Below are positions 46,601 through 57,424 of a DNA stretch of 64,000 nt, in pieces. The notes under the pieces are model-generated. The model did no database searches, was not told the origin of the DNA, and worked only from the letters and a program-made list of their open reading frames with translations. The stretch comes from Rhodocollybia butyracea (taxonomy: Eukaryota; Basidiomycota; Agaricomycetes; Agaricales; Omphalotaceae), in contig JADNRY010000102.1 in the NCBI GenBank assembly GCA_015501585.1, positions 62,001-126,000 on the forward strand. The letters run 5' to 3'. The position numbers and the translations under genes are program-made. The first letter of the stretch is position 1. Every line of letters begins with the position of its first letter.

Positions 46601-46745
46601 GAGTCTGCGTGGCCATGCAGATGCCAGGGCAGAGCCTGATGAATCAGCTGAGCCCTGGGTTGAGGATGAGGACGGAGGTGACGAGGAGGATGAGATTCTT
46701 CTAGATTCAGCAGACGCTGTCATGAACCTCACCGTCGATGAGTAG
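43634..46745 (+). pseudogene. KDZ transposase with CxC-type cysteine cluster (degenerate)
   Basis: The transposase that would mobilise 23928-47000. ATG at 43634 (MSNTRRYNNAVKART); the N-terminal part contains WAPQLDEMVDAYMDF. Next is the CxC cysteine-cluster region (GIIPTSPLVHSKGITIRTLS, CNLDETPFRPYLSSEVYVAF, ACLSCQYQ), then MLIAMDSNDSLKRVKRKED. The KDZ core follows: LLCRHMIMILACNMVRS, AYDMHCKF, GYAHNWQCQLLF and GIEDGKVCESYFSISNALA, then a long helical C-terminus with an acidic end. In-frame stops at 43691, 44641 and 45440 (all TGA where Arg is expected) and a TAA near 45815, plus probable introns near 44215-44310 and 45040-45090, leave it non-functional. Identity rests on recalled family pattern and is strong. 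Confidence 0.9.
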
Positions 46746-46810
46746 ATGTATATATTCATAGTGTATTTTGAGTATTTAGCTGTGCTGGAATGAGAAAAGT
46801 GAACCCCAAA

Positions 46811-47000
46811 CTCCCAAGTGCCATTGGGCACAACGTCCGACAATATCATGTGATCTTATTGACCCCGAAGGCCTGAGTAGCTATTCCAGGCCTTTGGTAT
46901 TTAGGTGTATAGGTAGTATTAATTTAAGCCATTTATCTACAAGCGGATTCCAAAACCGTACATCCGCTTGTAAACAAGTCATTACTGGGGCTTTACAGGT
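46811..47000 (-). repeat. Right terminal inverted repeat of the KDZ transposon
   Basis: It runs from CTCCCAAGTG at 46811 to the terminus CTTTACAGGT at 47000, and is the inverse of 23928-24145. It lies just 3' of the transposase stop at 46743-46745. Confidence 0.92.
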
Positions 47001-47060
47001 GAGGTTTCTGTATAGATCGTTCAAGTTGGCACAAACAGGGATAGCTCGTTCTGCGGCCAA
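47001..47060 (-). pseudogene. Detached 5' end of the galactokinase pseudogene
   Basis: Immediately right of the KDZ transposon the minus strand reads AAERAIPVCANLNDLYRNL, the start of galactokinase exon 1 (MAAEQPIPVYTNLNDLYGSL in the intact copy). Homology continues about 25 bp into the 5' leader. The start codon is TTG (47060). It begins with the 8-bp target duplication GAGGTTTC. Confidence 0.92.
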
Positions 47061-48928
47061 ATAGGTACAAGGCAAAGGAAGAAAACAGTAGAGCATATTG
47101 AGAAGTAAAATTATAATATTGCGCCATGGCTCTGTAGCCTGGCTAGTAGCCGTCTTATAGTTCACAAAAAACCTCGTCTGGGAACAATATTGTAGGTTGA
47201 ATTTATTAGCGAACGACTTATCCTCGCTGACTACAAGACGGCTAGCCAGGCTAGCCTAGCTCGCTGCCTTTTGTGCAGAGAATACTCGTTCACATATAAA
47301 GCCTGGTGGCCGTGTTCAATTCCTTCAAACTCCGATCACTTGCCGTGTGGTTTCCGGCCCATTGTAATCATAACATCGTAATACTCATTGCTGATAAGAT
47401 ACTAATGCCTCACAGAAGATCCTTTCACCTGAAATTTCTATCTCTGGTGATGAATATTTGAATCATAGACTCCCGGACCTTCTTCTCGCCCAATCCACCC
47501 CCACAGACCATAGACCAGCAACTATGCGGCATCACGCGGCAAAGGCTCGGAATTGAACACTATAGCGCTCCAGGATCACGTGTTCGACTCTCGAACACTT
47601 TGCTCCTTGATTTCCTCACCCCATGTCTGAGTCTCACCAATTATTCTATTTCGCCGTGATGGAAGGATCGGAGCCTTTTACTTTTTGGGGTTCCAGCATT
47701 TCTGTCAATCCAGACCTCAACCCCAGTGAAAATCGACATGATTGAAATTGGTTCAAATCGAGTGATATTGGTTCAGATTGGAAACTGTCAGCAAATGACA
47801 GGTGTATTCACTTGTCATCATAGGAGAACCGATCTCCTTCGAAAAGTGAGACTTTAACCGATTTTTTTTGTTTAAGATTGGATGGAATTGGTTTCCATTG
47901 TTTCACATTGGTTCATATCTATCTACATCGGAAGAAATTGGTTCCTATTATTACAGTTTTTTGGCTTTCAAATCTGTTAAAATTGATTCATGTGCATTAT
48001 CATTGGTTCATACATATATTGGTTCATATCTATATACATTGGTTCAAATTGATTCTATATACATACATGTGCACCACACCATACTAGCAGCAAGAAAAGT
48101 GGCCTGAAGTTCGCATCAGCATGTAAATAAAGGCAGTGAAAAGTGGTACTTACAAACAATTACTAACGCGAGCTCCTCAATGCAGATCCCGAAGCCTTCA
48201 TTTATTGAATCAGTTTCACATGTATGGAGCACGAAAACAGATGGAACTTACCAGCTTTGGAGCAGCCAATTTTGAGACCGACATTTATTGAATTAGTTTT
48301 ACATGTATGGCGAGAATGATGAGGCTTACCTGCTTCTTTGGAGGGGCTGCTGCCTACCCGACACCGCCTCGCTGCCTCATGGTCTTCGCCAAACTTGATA
48401 GCACCTGCTGAGGAAAGAAGGAAGGAAGGAAGAAGGAGAAAGAACAATAAAGTGGGTGGTCAAGAAATATCGAAAATATGGCGTGATCATCAAATTTTAA
48501 TTTAGGGCAGACACCGGCTGCCGGCCATTTGACATGTTCTAATATCTATTATCTTTGTTGGAAAATGTAGCGGCGGCCATGAATTTGAGCTCAAAAACAT
48601 TGTTTGTTGGTCGTTGACCACTGACTTGCACACAGGCAGGAAAAAGTAGTTACGATGTATCAAAAATTCCCAATACTTGAAGTTTTTTTTGAGGTTCTCC
48701 CTGTCCTGTGTACAGATTGTACAAATCGCCACCTATATCAATTGCATATCCTGATGCACCGATACAGATGACTTATATCGATACATACTGATACAGATAG
48801 AAGAGCTGACCTACATGTCCCTACTTCTGATACGAGGTGTACAGGAAGCTACACACACATCAGCGAGGGATACACATCATTTTAGTGTTTCCTGATGTAG
48901 AATTTACGCATTTACATCGATAAAAGTA
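47061..48928. other. Non-coding region with several small repeats
   Basis: No gene is supported. At about 47130-47260 CTGGCTAG(T)AGCCGTCTT and its inverse AAGACGGCTAGCCAG form a small inverted-repeat element. From about 47745 to 48065 the motif ATTGGTTCA, with close variants, recurs about ten times at irregular spacing. At 48190-48330 a unit with CATTTATTGAAT(C/T)AGTTT(C/T)ACATGTATGG occurs twice about 90 bp apart. Confidence 0.5.
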
Positions 48929-49800
48929 GTGAAGGCCGTGGAGAACCAAAAAGAACAGACCACAAGATTTTCTAATTGTGCTGAATCCGATTCAGCCGGG
49001 CTGGAACCAATATTATCCGAGCTCATGCTATTTCAACTGATCCTAACAGATCCTAACCAGTCTGAATCATTTCCAACCAATCTCATCATGTTGATTTTCA
49101 CTGGGCCTCAACATTGGCTCTCTTCAGGATGAGCTGGTTCGCAAGTATTCAACGTCTCACAGCTGCTTCACTGCCACGCTTTTCCAGGTCAGTTCTGTAC
49201 ATGTATGTATATTTTCTATCGGTCCTGACAAGCCTATAGCAGATTCAAGCATGTGAACTTACCAGAGACCTCGCTTATACCAAATTTCCCGATATCGGCA
49301 ATCTACACCACAAAGCCTTCCCAGTGCGCCTGCGAACCCTTGTTAAAGATCTTGCCGATGAAGATTATGTTGTTCTCTTGAGTTGCTACACTCGTACGGT
49401 ATCTGCAGCACCCGTTGCAACTTTTGGAGGTCGGTGATATTAATATGGTTGAAGCATTCACCAATGGTCTGTGCTCTGCGTGATTACTCTCTCAATTGCT
49501 TACCAGCGATCGTCCTATGCAGACTTTGCGAGGTACGTCAAAGGTGTCATGAACTGCTATCCGCTGAGGACTTGATCTTTTGATGAATCAATACAGGATC
49601 GCATCAGATTCATAGATTTTGATTGGGCAGGAGAGGATGAGAAGTTGAGGTATCCATTTCAGCTCACTAGTGTTGTCTGCAAGCCCTCTGTTCGGATTGC
49701 GAACACCAGGAGAGCATGTTTCGCAACCTATGATCCGCAACATTATCTCTTAATGTCTGTGGTCCTTTTAGTTTTAGATCAATGTATCTCATGCACTGTC
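48929..49800 (+). pseudogene. Kinase-like remnant
   Basis: Broken plus-strand frames. The best segment, 49595-49665, reads DRIRFIDFDWAGEDEKLRYPF, which resembles the DFG-like metal-binding loop of a kinase-like family expanded in basidiomycetes (IDFDWAG then RYP). Upstream LHHKAFPVRLRTLVKDLADE and ARYVKGVMNCY are plausible helices of the same domain but lie in other frames with stops. It may be related to the gene at 62493. Confidence 0.4.
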
Positions 49801-50343
49801 TCTTTTTGTAATGTGTTCTGGCTAACATAATTTTTTCAAATCGCCTCGCTGTACTCGTTGTCTATTGTCTTGTATTGCAATCGAGTAGAATTGCAAGGCC
49901 GTTCCTTGTTCTGACCGCTCCTCATCTGCGGCGTGCAGCTTTCAAGCAGAACAGAAACTCAATATAGTTCATCATTCGGCGACTCCTTTAAACGAAAAAG
50001 CTAGTTTTTGAATACTGGTCGAATGCCCGGTTGATTCCTGTGGAACTCTGCGGACTCCACAGATAAGAATGAATATCTGGGAATTTGAGTATACGCACAG
50101 AAAATGAAACTGGCGGTCGTATAGGCGCACGAGAGCATCTTGAATGCTCAAGTAAAGCAAACTCGCGACGCTAATCAGCGCCGTAGAGCTGCTCCATTTG
50201 CGGAAGGAGATCGTGCATATATCTCCACAAAGAATATTTCTTTCCTCATACCTTTGCTTATCATCGAGACTAAACACATATATAATAACAATAGTTATAT
50301 CCAGTTGTATGTACGTCTTCCGTCTTGTTTCTTCTCCCCCGAA
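49801..50343. other. Downstream flank of galactokinase
   Basis: No gene is seen. From about 50220 to 50343 the sequence matches the 3' flank of the galactokinase pseudogene at 21640, so the original duplication included downstream sequence. Confidence 0.5.
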
Positions 50344-52374
50344 TCACTCGAACTTATACACTGTAAAGAATGCTCATAAAAGAATCGATTGGAAGAACCG
50401 CGAAAAAAACTCACCACAAGCACCGCTGCTCGGTTTCGTAGCAAAGATCACCTCGTTCAAGGCTTCTCCCTTCAGATCCTTGAACGGTCCATAGCTTTCA
50501 CTGACTTTCTTGATAAAGTCGTCGACGCCGGACTCGAGGACAAGAGAGACAGTGCATCCTCCCCATCCAGCACCTGAAATTCGATCCAAGTACATAAGTT
50601 TCAATTCTGAGACATAAAAATGAGAGCGAAACCCGTACCGGTTAGTCGACTTCCAAGAGCCCCGGCATCCCGCGAGATTTTCGTCAATTCGTTCAGCTCA
50701 TCGCACGAGCATTGGTAGAGTTGATCGCAGCTGGTCTGGGATTCATTCATCAGTCGCCCGAGGTTTCTGACAACATCGATTGGTGATGGTGGTTCGGTGG
50801 ATGGATTGGAAGCTTCGGAAGCTGCGGAAAGACAAGTTTGGCGGAATTGAAGGACTCGTGAAGCTTCGGAGAAGACGTGTTTAGCGCGTTTGTAGAGCTG
50901 GAAGTGGGTAGCTTCGACTGTTGGAGAGGTTAGATATTTTCAGTCGAACCATGGACGGTAAATTGATCATACCTTTCACCCAGGATAGGTACACCTGATT
51001 GAACTCTTCTGTGCTCAACCCGCTCATCTCGATCATCTCCTCCATCGTTACTCCCAGCTGCCCGTCCTCAGTGGCGTTACGAGGCTTCAATCTTTCCGCT
51101 TCGCATTCCATCCTCTGCAATGTTTCCGAGAGCCATTCAACAGGCATCTCACCTACTTCCTCGACCTCTCCCGCCAATCGTCCAACAACCTCTCTGAGCG
51201 TCACCTTTTCGTCCTTTGCGACCTTGATGCCCAGAGATCGTGCGAGGATTCTAGCCGCAGCAAGCGTTTCGACAACGCGGAGATTGTAGTTTCGCTTTGC
51301 GGTAACAGCCTTGTCGGAGACCACGAGAGAATTTGCGATGATGAATACTGCACCCGGTGGAAGAGGAACTGCGGAGGCGGAAAGCTCTGGGAAGAAGGAG
51401 ATATAGAGGGCGGAAGAGGGTATGGAGATGACTGATGCGGCTTGGTCCATTCTGTACGATATGTCGATTTACATGGGACAAGGAAAGAGAAAGTTGGTAT
51501 TTACCCGCCAGAGTTTACACCGACACGCTTCTCATTTCCAACAGCCATTTCAACAAGTTGACCTTTGGAGATTTGAGGACCGGTACCAGTAAAGTTTGGT
51601 TCAAGCTGAGGGCAATCGCGTAAGATAAAAGTAGAATGAAAGCGAAGAGAGACAAAAAACCTTTCCATTGACAGCAAGAAACGCGAGAGTGCTGCCTACC
51701 ACCATCGCGGCACTAGACGACAGACCCGATCCGGCCGGTACAGTTCCAGTAACAAGAATATCCACAGGAACAGGAGATCCTCCGCCCGCAAAATAATTGA
51801 CCAAAACCCCATAATACCCTGCTTTGATATAGCTTTCCCATCGAAGCTCCTTCGTATTGATATCCAGATGCCACTCTTCCATATGAACTTCTTCTTCCGA
51901 AATGCTCGCTCGCCGTCTCGGTGCTGGAGCAAAGACCTGCCGAATATACTTGGTGTGCATGTTTTCAGCGACGACGCTTCCAGGTGCATGTTCCTGGTGA
52001 TTTGGTCTTGGGCTTATTGCGATTAGGATATCGCGTTCGATAGCGGCTGGTAGGACACCAAATAGACAGTAATCGATGTGTTCGCCTGGAACCTCAGAGT
52101 TAGTGTGTTTTCGTTACTTGAAGGGTGTTATGAAAGATCAGTACCAATCAGGCTGCATAAAAGGTTTTAACACGGACATAAAAAGACGTTGAAGATGGAC
52201 ATCTTACTTGACTCTACCAGGAGCTCTTGCAATGTACGCTGGTTTCCTGCCAAATCTGCGCTGGAATTCTTCTGCGACAGTGTTCCACTTTTCAGCGTGG
52301 TTTAGGCTGGTCCCGAGGCTTCCGTATAGATCGTTCAAGTTGGTATACACAGGAATAGGTTGTTCTGCGGCCAT
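50344..52374 (-). CDS. GAL1: Galactokinase
   Basis: Phosphorylates alpha-D-galactose at C1 with ATP, first committed step of the Leloir pathway, in the cytosol. Eight exons: 52374-52208, 52152-52145 (8 nt), 52085-51661, 51605-51505, 51451-50973, 50917-50639, 50573-50415 and 50360-50344. All introns are GT-AG and phases agree, giving 1635 nt and 544 residues, typical for fungi. GHMP-kinase motifs: RVNLIGEHIDY at residues 54-64, spanning the micro-exon; GLSSSAA at 179-185; LTGAGWGGC from about 485. The galactose-binding N-terminal signature is complete. The start (MAAEQPIPVY) is the first ATG. The gene appears intact; a decayed copy lies at 21640-23927 plus 47001-47060. No GAL7 or GAL10 is adjacent. 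Confidence 0.96.
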
Positions 52375-54590
52375 ATTGGTACAAGGTAAAAGAAGAAAAC
52401 TGTGGAATTATTTAATTATGGTCGCACATTGAGGAGCACATGAAAAAGACCGGGCCGCGCGTCCGAGTTCTTGCGCCCACCTCTTGGCAGCTCCTAGCTA
52501 GTGGTTCAAAGTTCTGCTCGTGGTTCTCGAAAAGTGGTGTTTTCTCCTGAGGCCTGTTTGAATCGTCAAGCTATTTCGGAATACTCATTCACAGTACCGG
52601 GGAGCGTAGCGCCAATTATTTTGAACGCTTTACGCCTAAATTAGTGATTCGGACCGTTCGGACCGCATATCGCACATCGCATCTTTGTTCTCCTTGGTTG
52701 TTTGCTGTTCTTTGCTCCTGGTTCCTGAGAGGGACAGCCAACCAGAGACGCTTTATGTCAGTTTGCTATCGTTGTTGCCTGATGATACTTGCTTATCATT
52801 CAATTTTGCAGTGATAATCTAGTTGTTGTGAAGTTGTTGGTAGGAGTTGAACGTTGAGGTTGCAACTGACCTGTACCGAGCTGTAAGGCCATATGTATAC
52901 TTTATCATACTAGTTACTAATACTTCACTTGATGACTTTAGGAAGAAACCGGCAAACGCGGTATTTTAGCTAAAAACGTTTCGGCAGAAATACAAAAATC
53001 ACTCTCCCCACGTTGTTCGAGGTTAAAGCGCTAACACAGAAACAACTCCCGTAAGTTACTATATCGTTACTGAGGATAAAACTATTGAGAAACCCCAATT
53101 TTTGCAGAAACCCTCTCGAAAAGTCACTGATGGGTTTCTGGTAGCCGGCCGGTGACCGGCCGTGCGCTTCTAGCGCCTGGTCCGACAACCTTCGACGCGA
53201 GAGTTAGTCGCGGCCTAGAAGGCCCAGAATATATTAGGACTTACTGACAACACGAAGACTTGGGAGCTTTACAGATAGTAACTCTTGACAAAAGCAGAGA
53301 GCTCAGAGAAAACTTTGTAGTACATACTTATACTATGTACACAAAATAGAACTCAAAAAATCAGTGTTCCGAGAAGCTGCACTGTGTCATTCTGTGAATC
53401 TCCGCTGACAGATTGAAACTTGAAGTCAAGCTTCTTTCAAGCTTCTTGAAGTTTTGATAATTTCAGCTATACTATCATTGAGTCAATGGCAACATTTCAC
53501 TTGCGATTTTACGAGTCGAAAAATCTCGGGAAACGCAGTTCAGGGCCCAGGCGACTCGGAGTGCATGAATCGCTGCAAATCTGTGAAAATATCTAGTCGC
53601 TTCTCGACCATTAGCCCCATACAGACTCGGAATAGTAACCATTCTGGGCCTGTATACTTATTTGTACTTATTGATTGGCTATCATGCCATATAAGAGTTA
53701 TGGGCATGTAGTAATACTACTAGTAGTACTACAAACATTGCATTAATGTTCAATCAAAATCACAAGATTCATTTTTGAGACACTTCCAAGAACTGCATTG
53801 ACTCTGAGCCCAAGATTGGCAGGAAGGCACTCTATTAAACCTCTCTGCACTCTTCAAGTTATTCAAGATGAAATGCCATTTGACAAGACTGCAAGGCTGA
53901 ATGAGATGAATATCCCAACGATCCTTTACCCAGTCAAGTACCCAGTTCATACTTGTTTTGAGCATCCGAGTCGTACTTTTGATCCAGGGCGATTGGTTAA
54001 TTGCTTTGCTGATTCTCTATGCCGCGAAGAATGTTTGATTACGGGCTAACGGACAGGTACAAGGTCAGCTCTACCTCATTCGTTGTCAGCGGCGCTACTC
54101 ACTTTCATCTCGTTTTACTCTTCGCAACGACTTCGCAAATTGATGGCACTAATTCGGTGCCCGGTATTACTAATCCGGGGTCTGGCCGCAACAACCATGG
54201 GCTCCTGCATAGTCAAAGGGTTTCTCTGATGGGTTTCCGCGTGAGTTGGGGTTTCTCAATAGTTTTATCCCGTTACTGACGTACCATTCGACTGCCAGAT
54301 GGATGGACTGTATGCACAAAGATGTCGAAATCCTTACTACAGCCTATCACAAGATCGCGGCAAGAGAAGACGGCCGTACCTTGCATGCTTCTGAATCTTT
54401 ATTGGAGACGTCGACACCACCCGGACACCACTGTGCCTCAATTGGTTTCTCCAAGAACTATCACGCTCGTTCCTTGAATAGACCTATTCAAACGACCAAG
54501 GCTCTTTGATTTCTGTCACACGTAAAAAATGGGTGAGCGCGTGGTACGTTAAACGTGCGCCACTGGCTTCTGCTTTCTGTGACCCGAGCC
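52375..54590. other. Intergenic region between divergent GAL1 and acid phosphatase, with inverted repeat
   Basis: It should contain both promoters. No protein-coding gene is supported. GGATAAAACTATTGAGAAAC plus CCC at 53074-53096 recurs inverted at 54248-54270, with weaker similarity outside both, which suggests a small transposon of about 1.2 kb. A GC-rich palindrome CGGCCGGTGACCGGCCG lies near 53146-53162. Confidence 0.55.
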
Positions 54591-56899
54591 ATGAAAAACT
54601 TTGCGCTGCTCGCAATTCTTGTCGCCAGTGTGGGCTTTGTCGTCGGTGCTCCTCGACCTGACGTTGACACGGCATTTCCATACACTGGACCTGCAGTTCC
54701 AATCGCTGACTGGGTTGATCAAACCATCAATGGAAATGGGAAGGGCTTCCCCCGTCTCACCAAACCTCCTGCTGTAGAGCCCAAGTCGAAAAGGCCAACG
54801 AACAACATCAACGTAATCACGACATCTTACATTCCCTCGGGTATCAATATCCATTTCCAGACGCCTTTCGGAATTGGTCGCTCTGCTCCAGAAGTCAAGT
54901 TTGGTCGATCGGCCCATGAGCTTAACCAGAAAGCTGTCGGAACTACACACACTTATGATCGTACCCCGCCCTGCGCGCTCGTCTCTGTCACTCAGTGCAG
55001 CCAGTTCTTCCATGAAGTCCAGCTCAAGAATCTTCATCCCGATACCGAGTATTTCTACCAGATTCCTGGAGGAAACGGGACAACCGAGTCACAAGTTTTG
55101 AGCTTCCGCACTGCTCTGAGCCCTGGGCAGCACGGACAGTTTACTGTTGCTATCATTAACGACATGGGATTCACCAACGCCAAAGGTCTGTTTAGGTTTG
55201 CAGCTTCTGATTCCGTATCTGATTTCGAACTAGGCACCCATAAGTTCCTTACTGCTGGCGCCGAGTCTGGCGAGTTTAGTTTCGCTTGGCATGGAGGAGA
55301 TATCAGTTATGCGGATGATTGGTATTCGGGTGCGGTCTCTTTGCGCACTAGCTTTCATCCTTACGAATAACATGTTGTCTCCGTAGGCATCCTTCCCTGC
55401 GAGTCCGACTGGCCTGTCTGCTACAATGGAACAAGTTCCGAGCTCCCTACTCCTGATGGCACCATAGACAATCCCGATTATCTTATTCCTCTTCCTAAGG
55501 GCGAAATCGCTGACCAAGGAGGCCCGCTCGGAGGTGACATTAGCGTCGTTTACGAGTCCAACTGGGATCTCTGGAGTCAATTTATGATGCCTATCTTTTC
55601 AAAGATTCCTTACATGGTGAACCCGGGTAATCACGAAGCATCGTGCGCGGAGGCAAGCCTTTTATGCGACGGCCGAGTTACACATAATAGCTAATGTTCT
55701 TCTTCTTCAGTTTGACGGACCTAACAACGAACTGACGGCTCTCCTCAACGAAGATATTCTCAATGGTACTGCTCCCAAGTCAGAACTCACTTACTACTCC
55801 TGCCCGCCTTCTCAACGTAACTTTACTGCCTATCAACATCGCTTCCGCATGCCTGGTATTTCTTTCTCTCACTCGTGCATTGAGACGTTTTGATGGGTTT
55901 TTTTTAGGTGAGGAGTCTGGCGGTGTCTCCAACTTTTGGTATTCGTAAGTTGTTTCGGTCTTATTTAACCTAGCTGTACTGACCGCCTTTCTCCCAGCTT
56001 CGACTAGTATGTTCTTAACTACTTCTCTAGGTTACCAAAAACTAACATTTGCTAACCAGTGGACTAGCCCACTTCGTCTCATTCGACGGTGAAACCGACT
56101 ATGTCAATAGTCCCGAGTTCCCTTTCGTTGCTGATCTTTCTGGAAACGAGACTCACCCTCAAGAGAACGAGACCTTCCCCACTGACAGTGGACCGTTTGG
56201 ATACATTAACGGCTCCTTCCGGGTAAGTTCGATCCATTGACTGACTTGCTGAAAGAAATCCTTTCCTTACTTTCCTTCATCCTAGGTCAACGAAAATTAC
56301 GAGCAATACCAGTGGCTCAAAGATGAATCTCGCTGCTGTTGACCGCGCCAAGACACCTTTCGTGTTCGCAATGAGTCACCGCCCTATGTACTCTACCGGA
56401 ACTGCTTCATATCAGACTCACATGCGTACCGCTTTTGAGGACCTCTTCCTCGAGGCCGGTGTCGATGCGTACCTCTCAGGTCACATTCACTGGTACGAGC
56501 GCCTCAAACCCCTTGGTCGCAATGGGACAATTGACACTTCCGCTATTGTCAATGAAAACACCTACAAGTTCGTTCTTTTCTTCCCCACATTGTATATATT
56601 AATAAATGTTCTTGTAGAACCAATAAAAACGTTTCGATGGTTCATATCGTCAATGGCCAAGCCGGAAACATCGAGAGTCATAGCACCCTTGATGGAGAAC
56701 AGATTCTTAACATAACAGCTGTGTTGAATACTGTTAATTATGGCTTCACCAAACGTGAGTTCTCCTTACAACGTGCTTGTTCTTACCTCATGGCCCGCTT
56801 ACAGTCACTGTCTTCAACTCTACTACGGCCAAGTTTGAGTTTGTGGCTGCTTCGAATGGGAGTATCATCGATACCGTGCATTTGATCAAGGGTAGATAG
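54591..56899 (+). pseudogene. Purple acid phosphatase, secreted (one-base frameshift)
   Basis: A dinuclear-metal phosphoesterase that releases phosphate from organic esters outside the cell or in the vacuole. Exons: 54591-55329, 55387-55652, 55711-55855, 55908-55944, 55998-56006 (9 nt), 56060-56222, 56286-56567, 56618-56754 and 56805-56899. The intron after 55652 is GC-AG, the others GT-AG. The N-terminus is a signal peptide (MKNFALLAILVASVGFVVGA). The five metallophosphatase motifs are present in order: INDMG, GGDISYADDW, NPGNHEAS, MSHRPMYS and SGHIHWYER. A fibronectin-like domain precedes them. Exon 7 has one base too many: WLKD continues as ESRCC-stop, where deletion of one A near 56325 gives DLAAVDRAKTPFV. 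Without it the product is 623 residues. It is either a real lesion or a sequence error. Confidence 0.92.
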
Positions 56900-57204
56900 T
56901 ATGTAGTGTGATTAGGAATAGCTTTTTGTTTAGGGAGTCGCCAAATTATGAACTATTCAAATATTGACTTTCTGTTCTACTTGAAAGCTGCAAGCTGCAG
57001 AAGACCCAGATGAGAGGCGCTCAGAGGGGGGGAATGGCCTCGCAATTGTACTCATGATCAATTGCAATGCAAGACGATAGACAATGAGTGCAGCAACAGG
57101 CGATTTGACAAATTTACAGTAGCCAAATGCCGACACAGTATAGAAAGAGATGGCGTATGGTAGACAAACCAGCGTCAGCCAGATCACACACCGTCTGTCG
57201 TGCT

Positions 57205-57262
57205 AATCGCGCTCGGAGGCGACATACGAGTCCAACTGAGATCTCTGAAGTCAGAATATACT
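57205..57262 (+). pseudogene. Short copy of acid phosphatase exon 2
   Basis: CGCTCGGAGG(C)GACAT...TACGAGTCCAACTG(A)GATCTCTG(A)AGTCA repeats, with changes and a short gap, part of exon 2 of the phosphatase (about 55526-55580), including the VYESNWDLWSQ codons. It looks like a remnant of a partial tandem duplication. Confidence 0.6.
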
Positions 57263-57424
57263 TCAAGGGATGACTGAGAGATATTTATCCGTTACTCATA
57301 ATTTCCGTGGAGGTCATCTTCACGGCTCTAATAGTACAGCTATTTCGAAGTTCTCCGCTTCCAGTATCGGATATTACTACATATAAGATTCTTTTGCTTG
57401 AAGCAACAGCAAAAATCCAGAGTG

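Larger units (their letters stand above)
23928..47000. mobile_element. KDZ-superfamily DNA transposon, 23 kb with nested retrotransposon
   Basis: Long inverted ends start ACCTGTAAAGCCCCAGTAAT, and the 8 bp GAGGTTTC is repeated at 23920-23927 and 47001-47008. Joining the two flanks at this 8 bp restores galactokinase exon 1, so the boundaries are precise to about 2 bp (two extra C at the left end). Contents left to right: an acidic-tail gene (minus), an RNase H1-N-like gene (plus), a TET/JBP gene (minus) and the transposase (plus). A 12.35-kb gypsy element sits between the last two. Without that insert the transposon is about 10.7 kb. KDZ elements carrying TET/JBP genes are known from basidiomycete genomes. 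This copy is decayed. Confidence 0.93.

Noticed and set aside
23928..47000. A Starship-type giant fungal transposon
   Set aside because: Long inverted ends, an 8-bp duplication and a KDZ transposase are present. I see no tyrosine-recombinase captain gene near either end.
47560..47610. tRNA gene suggested by a B-box-like GTTCGACTC
   Set aside because: No matching A box, acceptor stem or anticodon arm could be built.
54549..55037. An antisense gene of 162 codons opposite the acid phosphatase start
   Set aside because: It is the shadow of a conserved coding exon and has no homology of its own.
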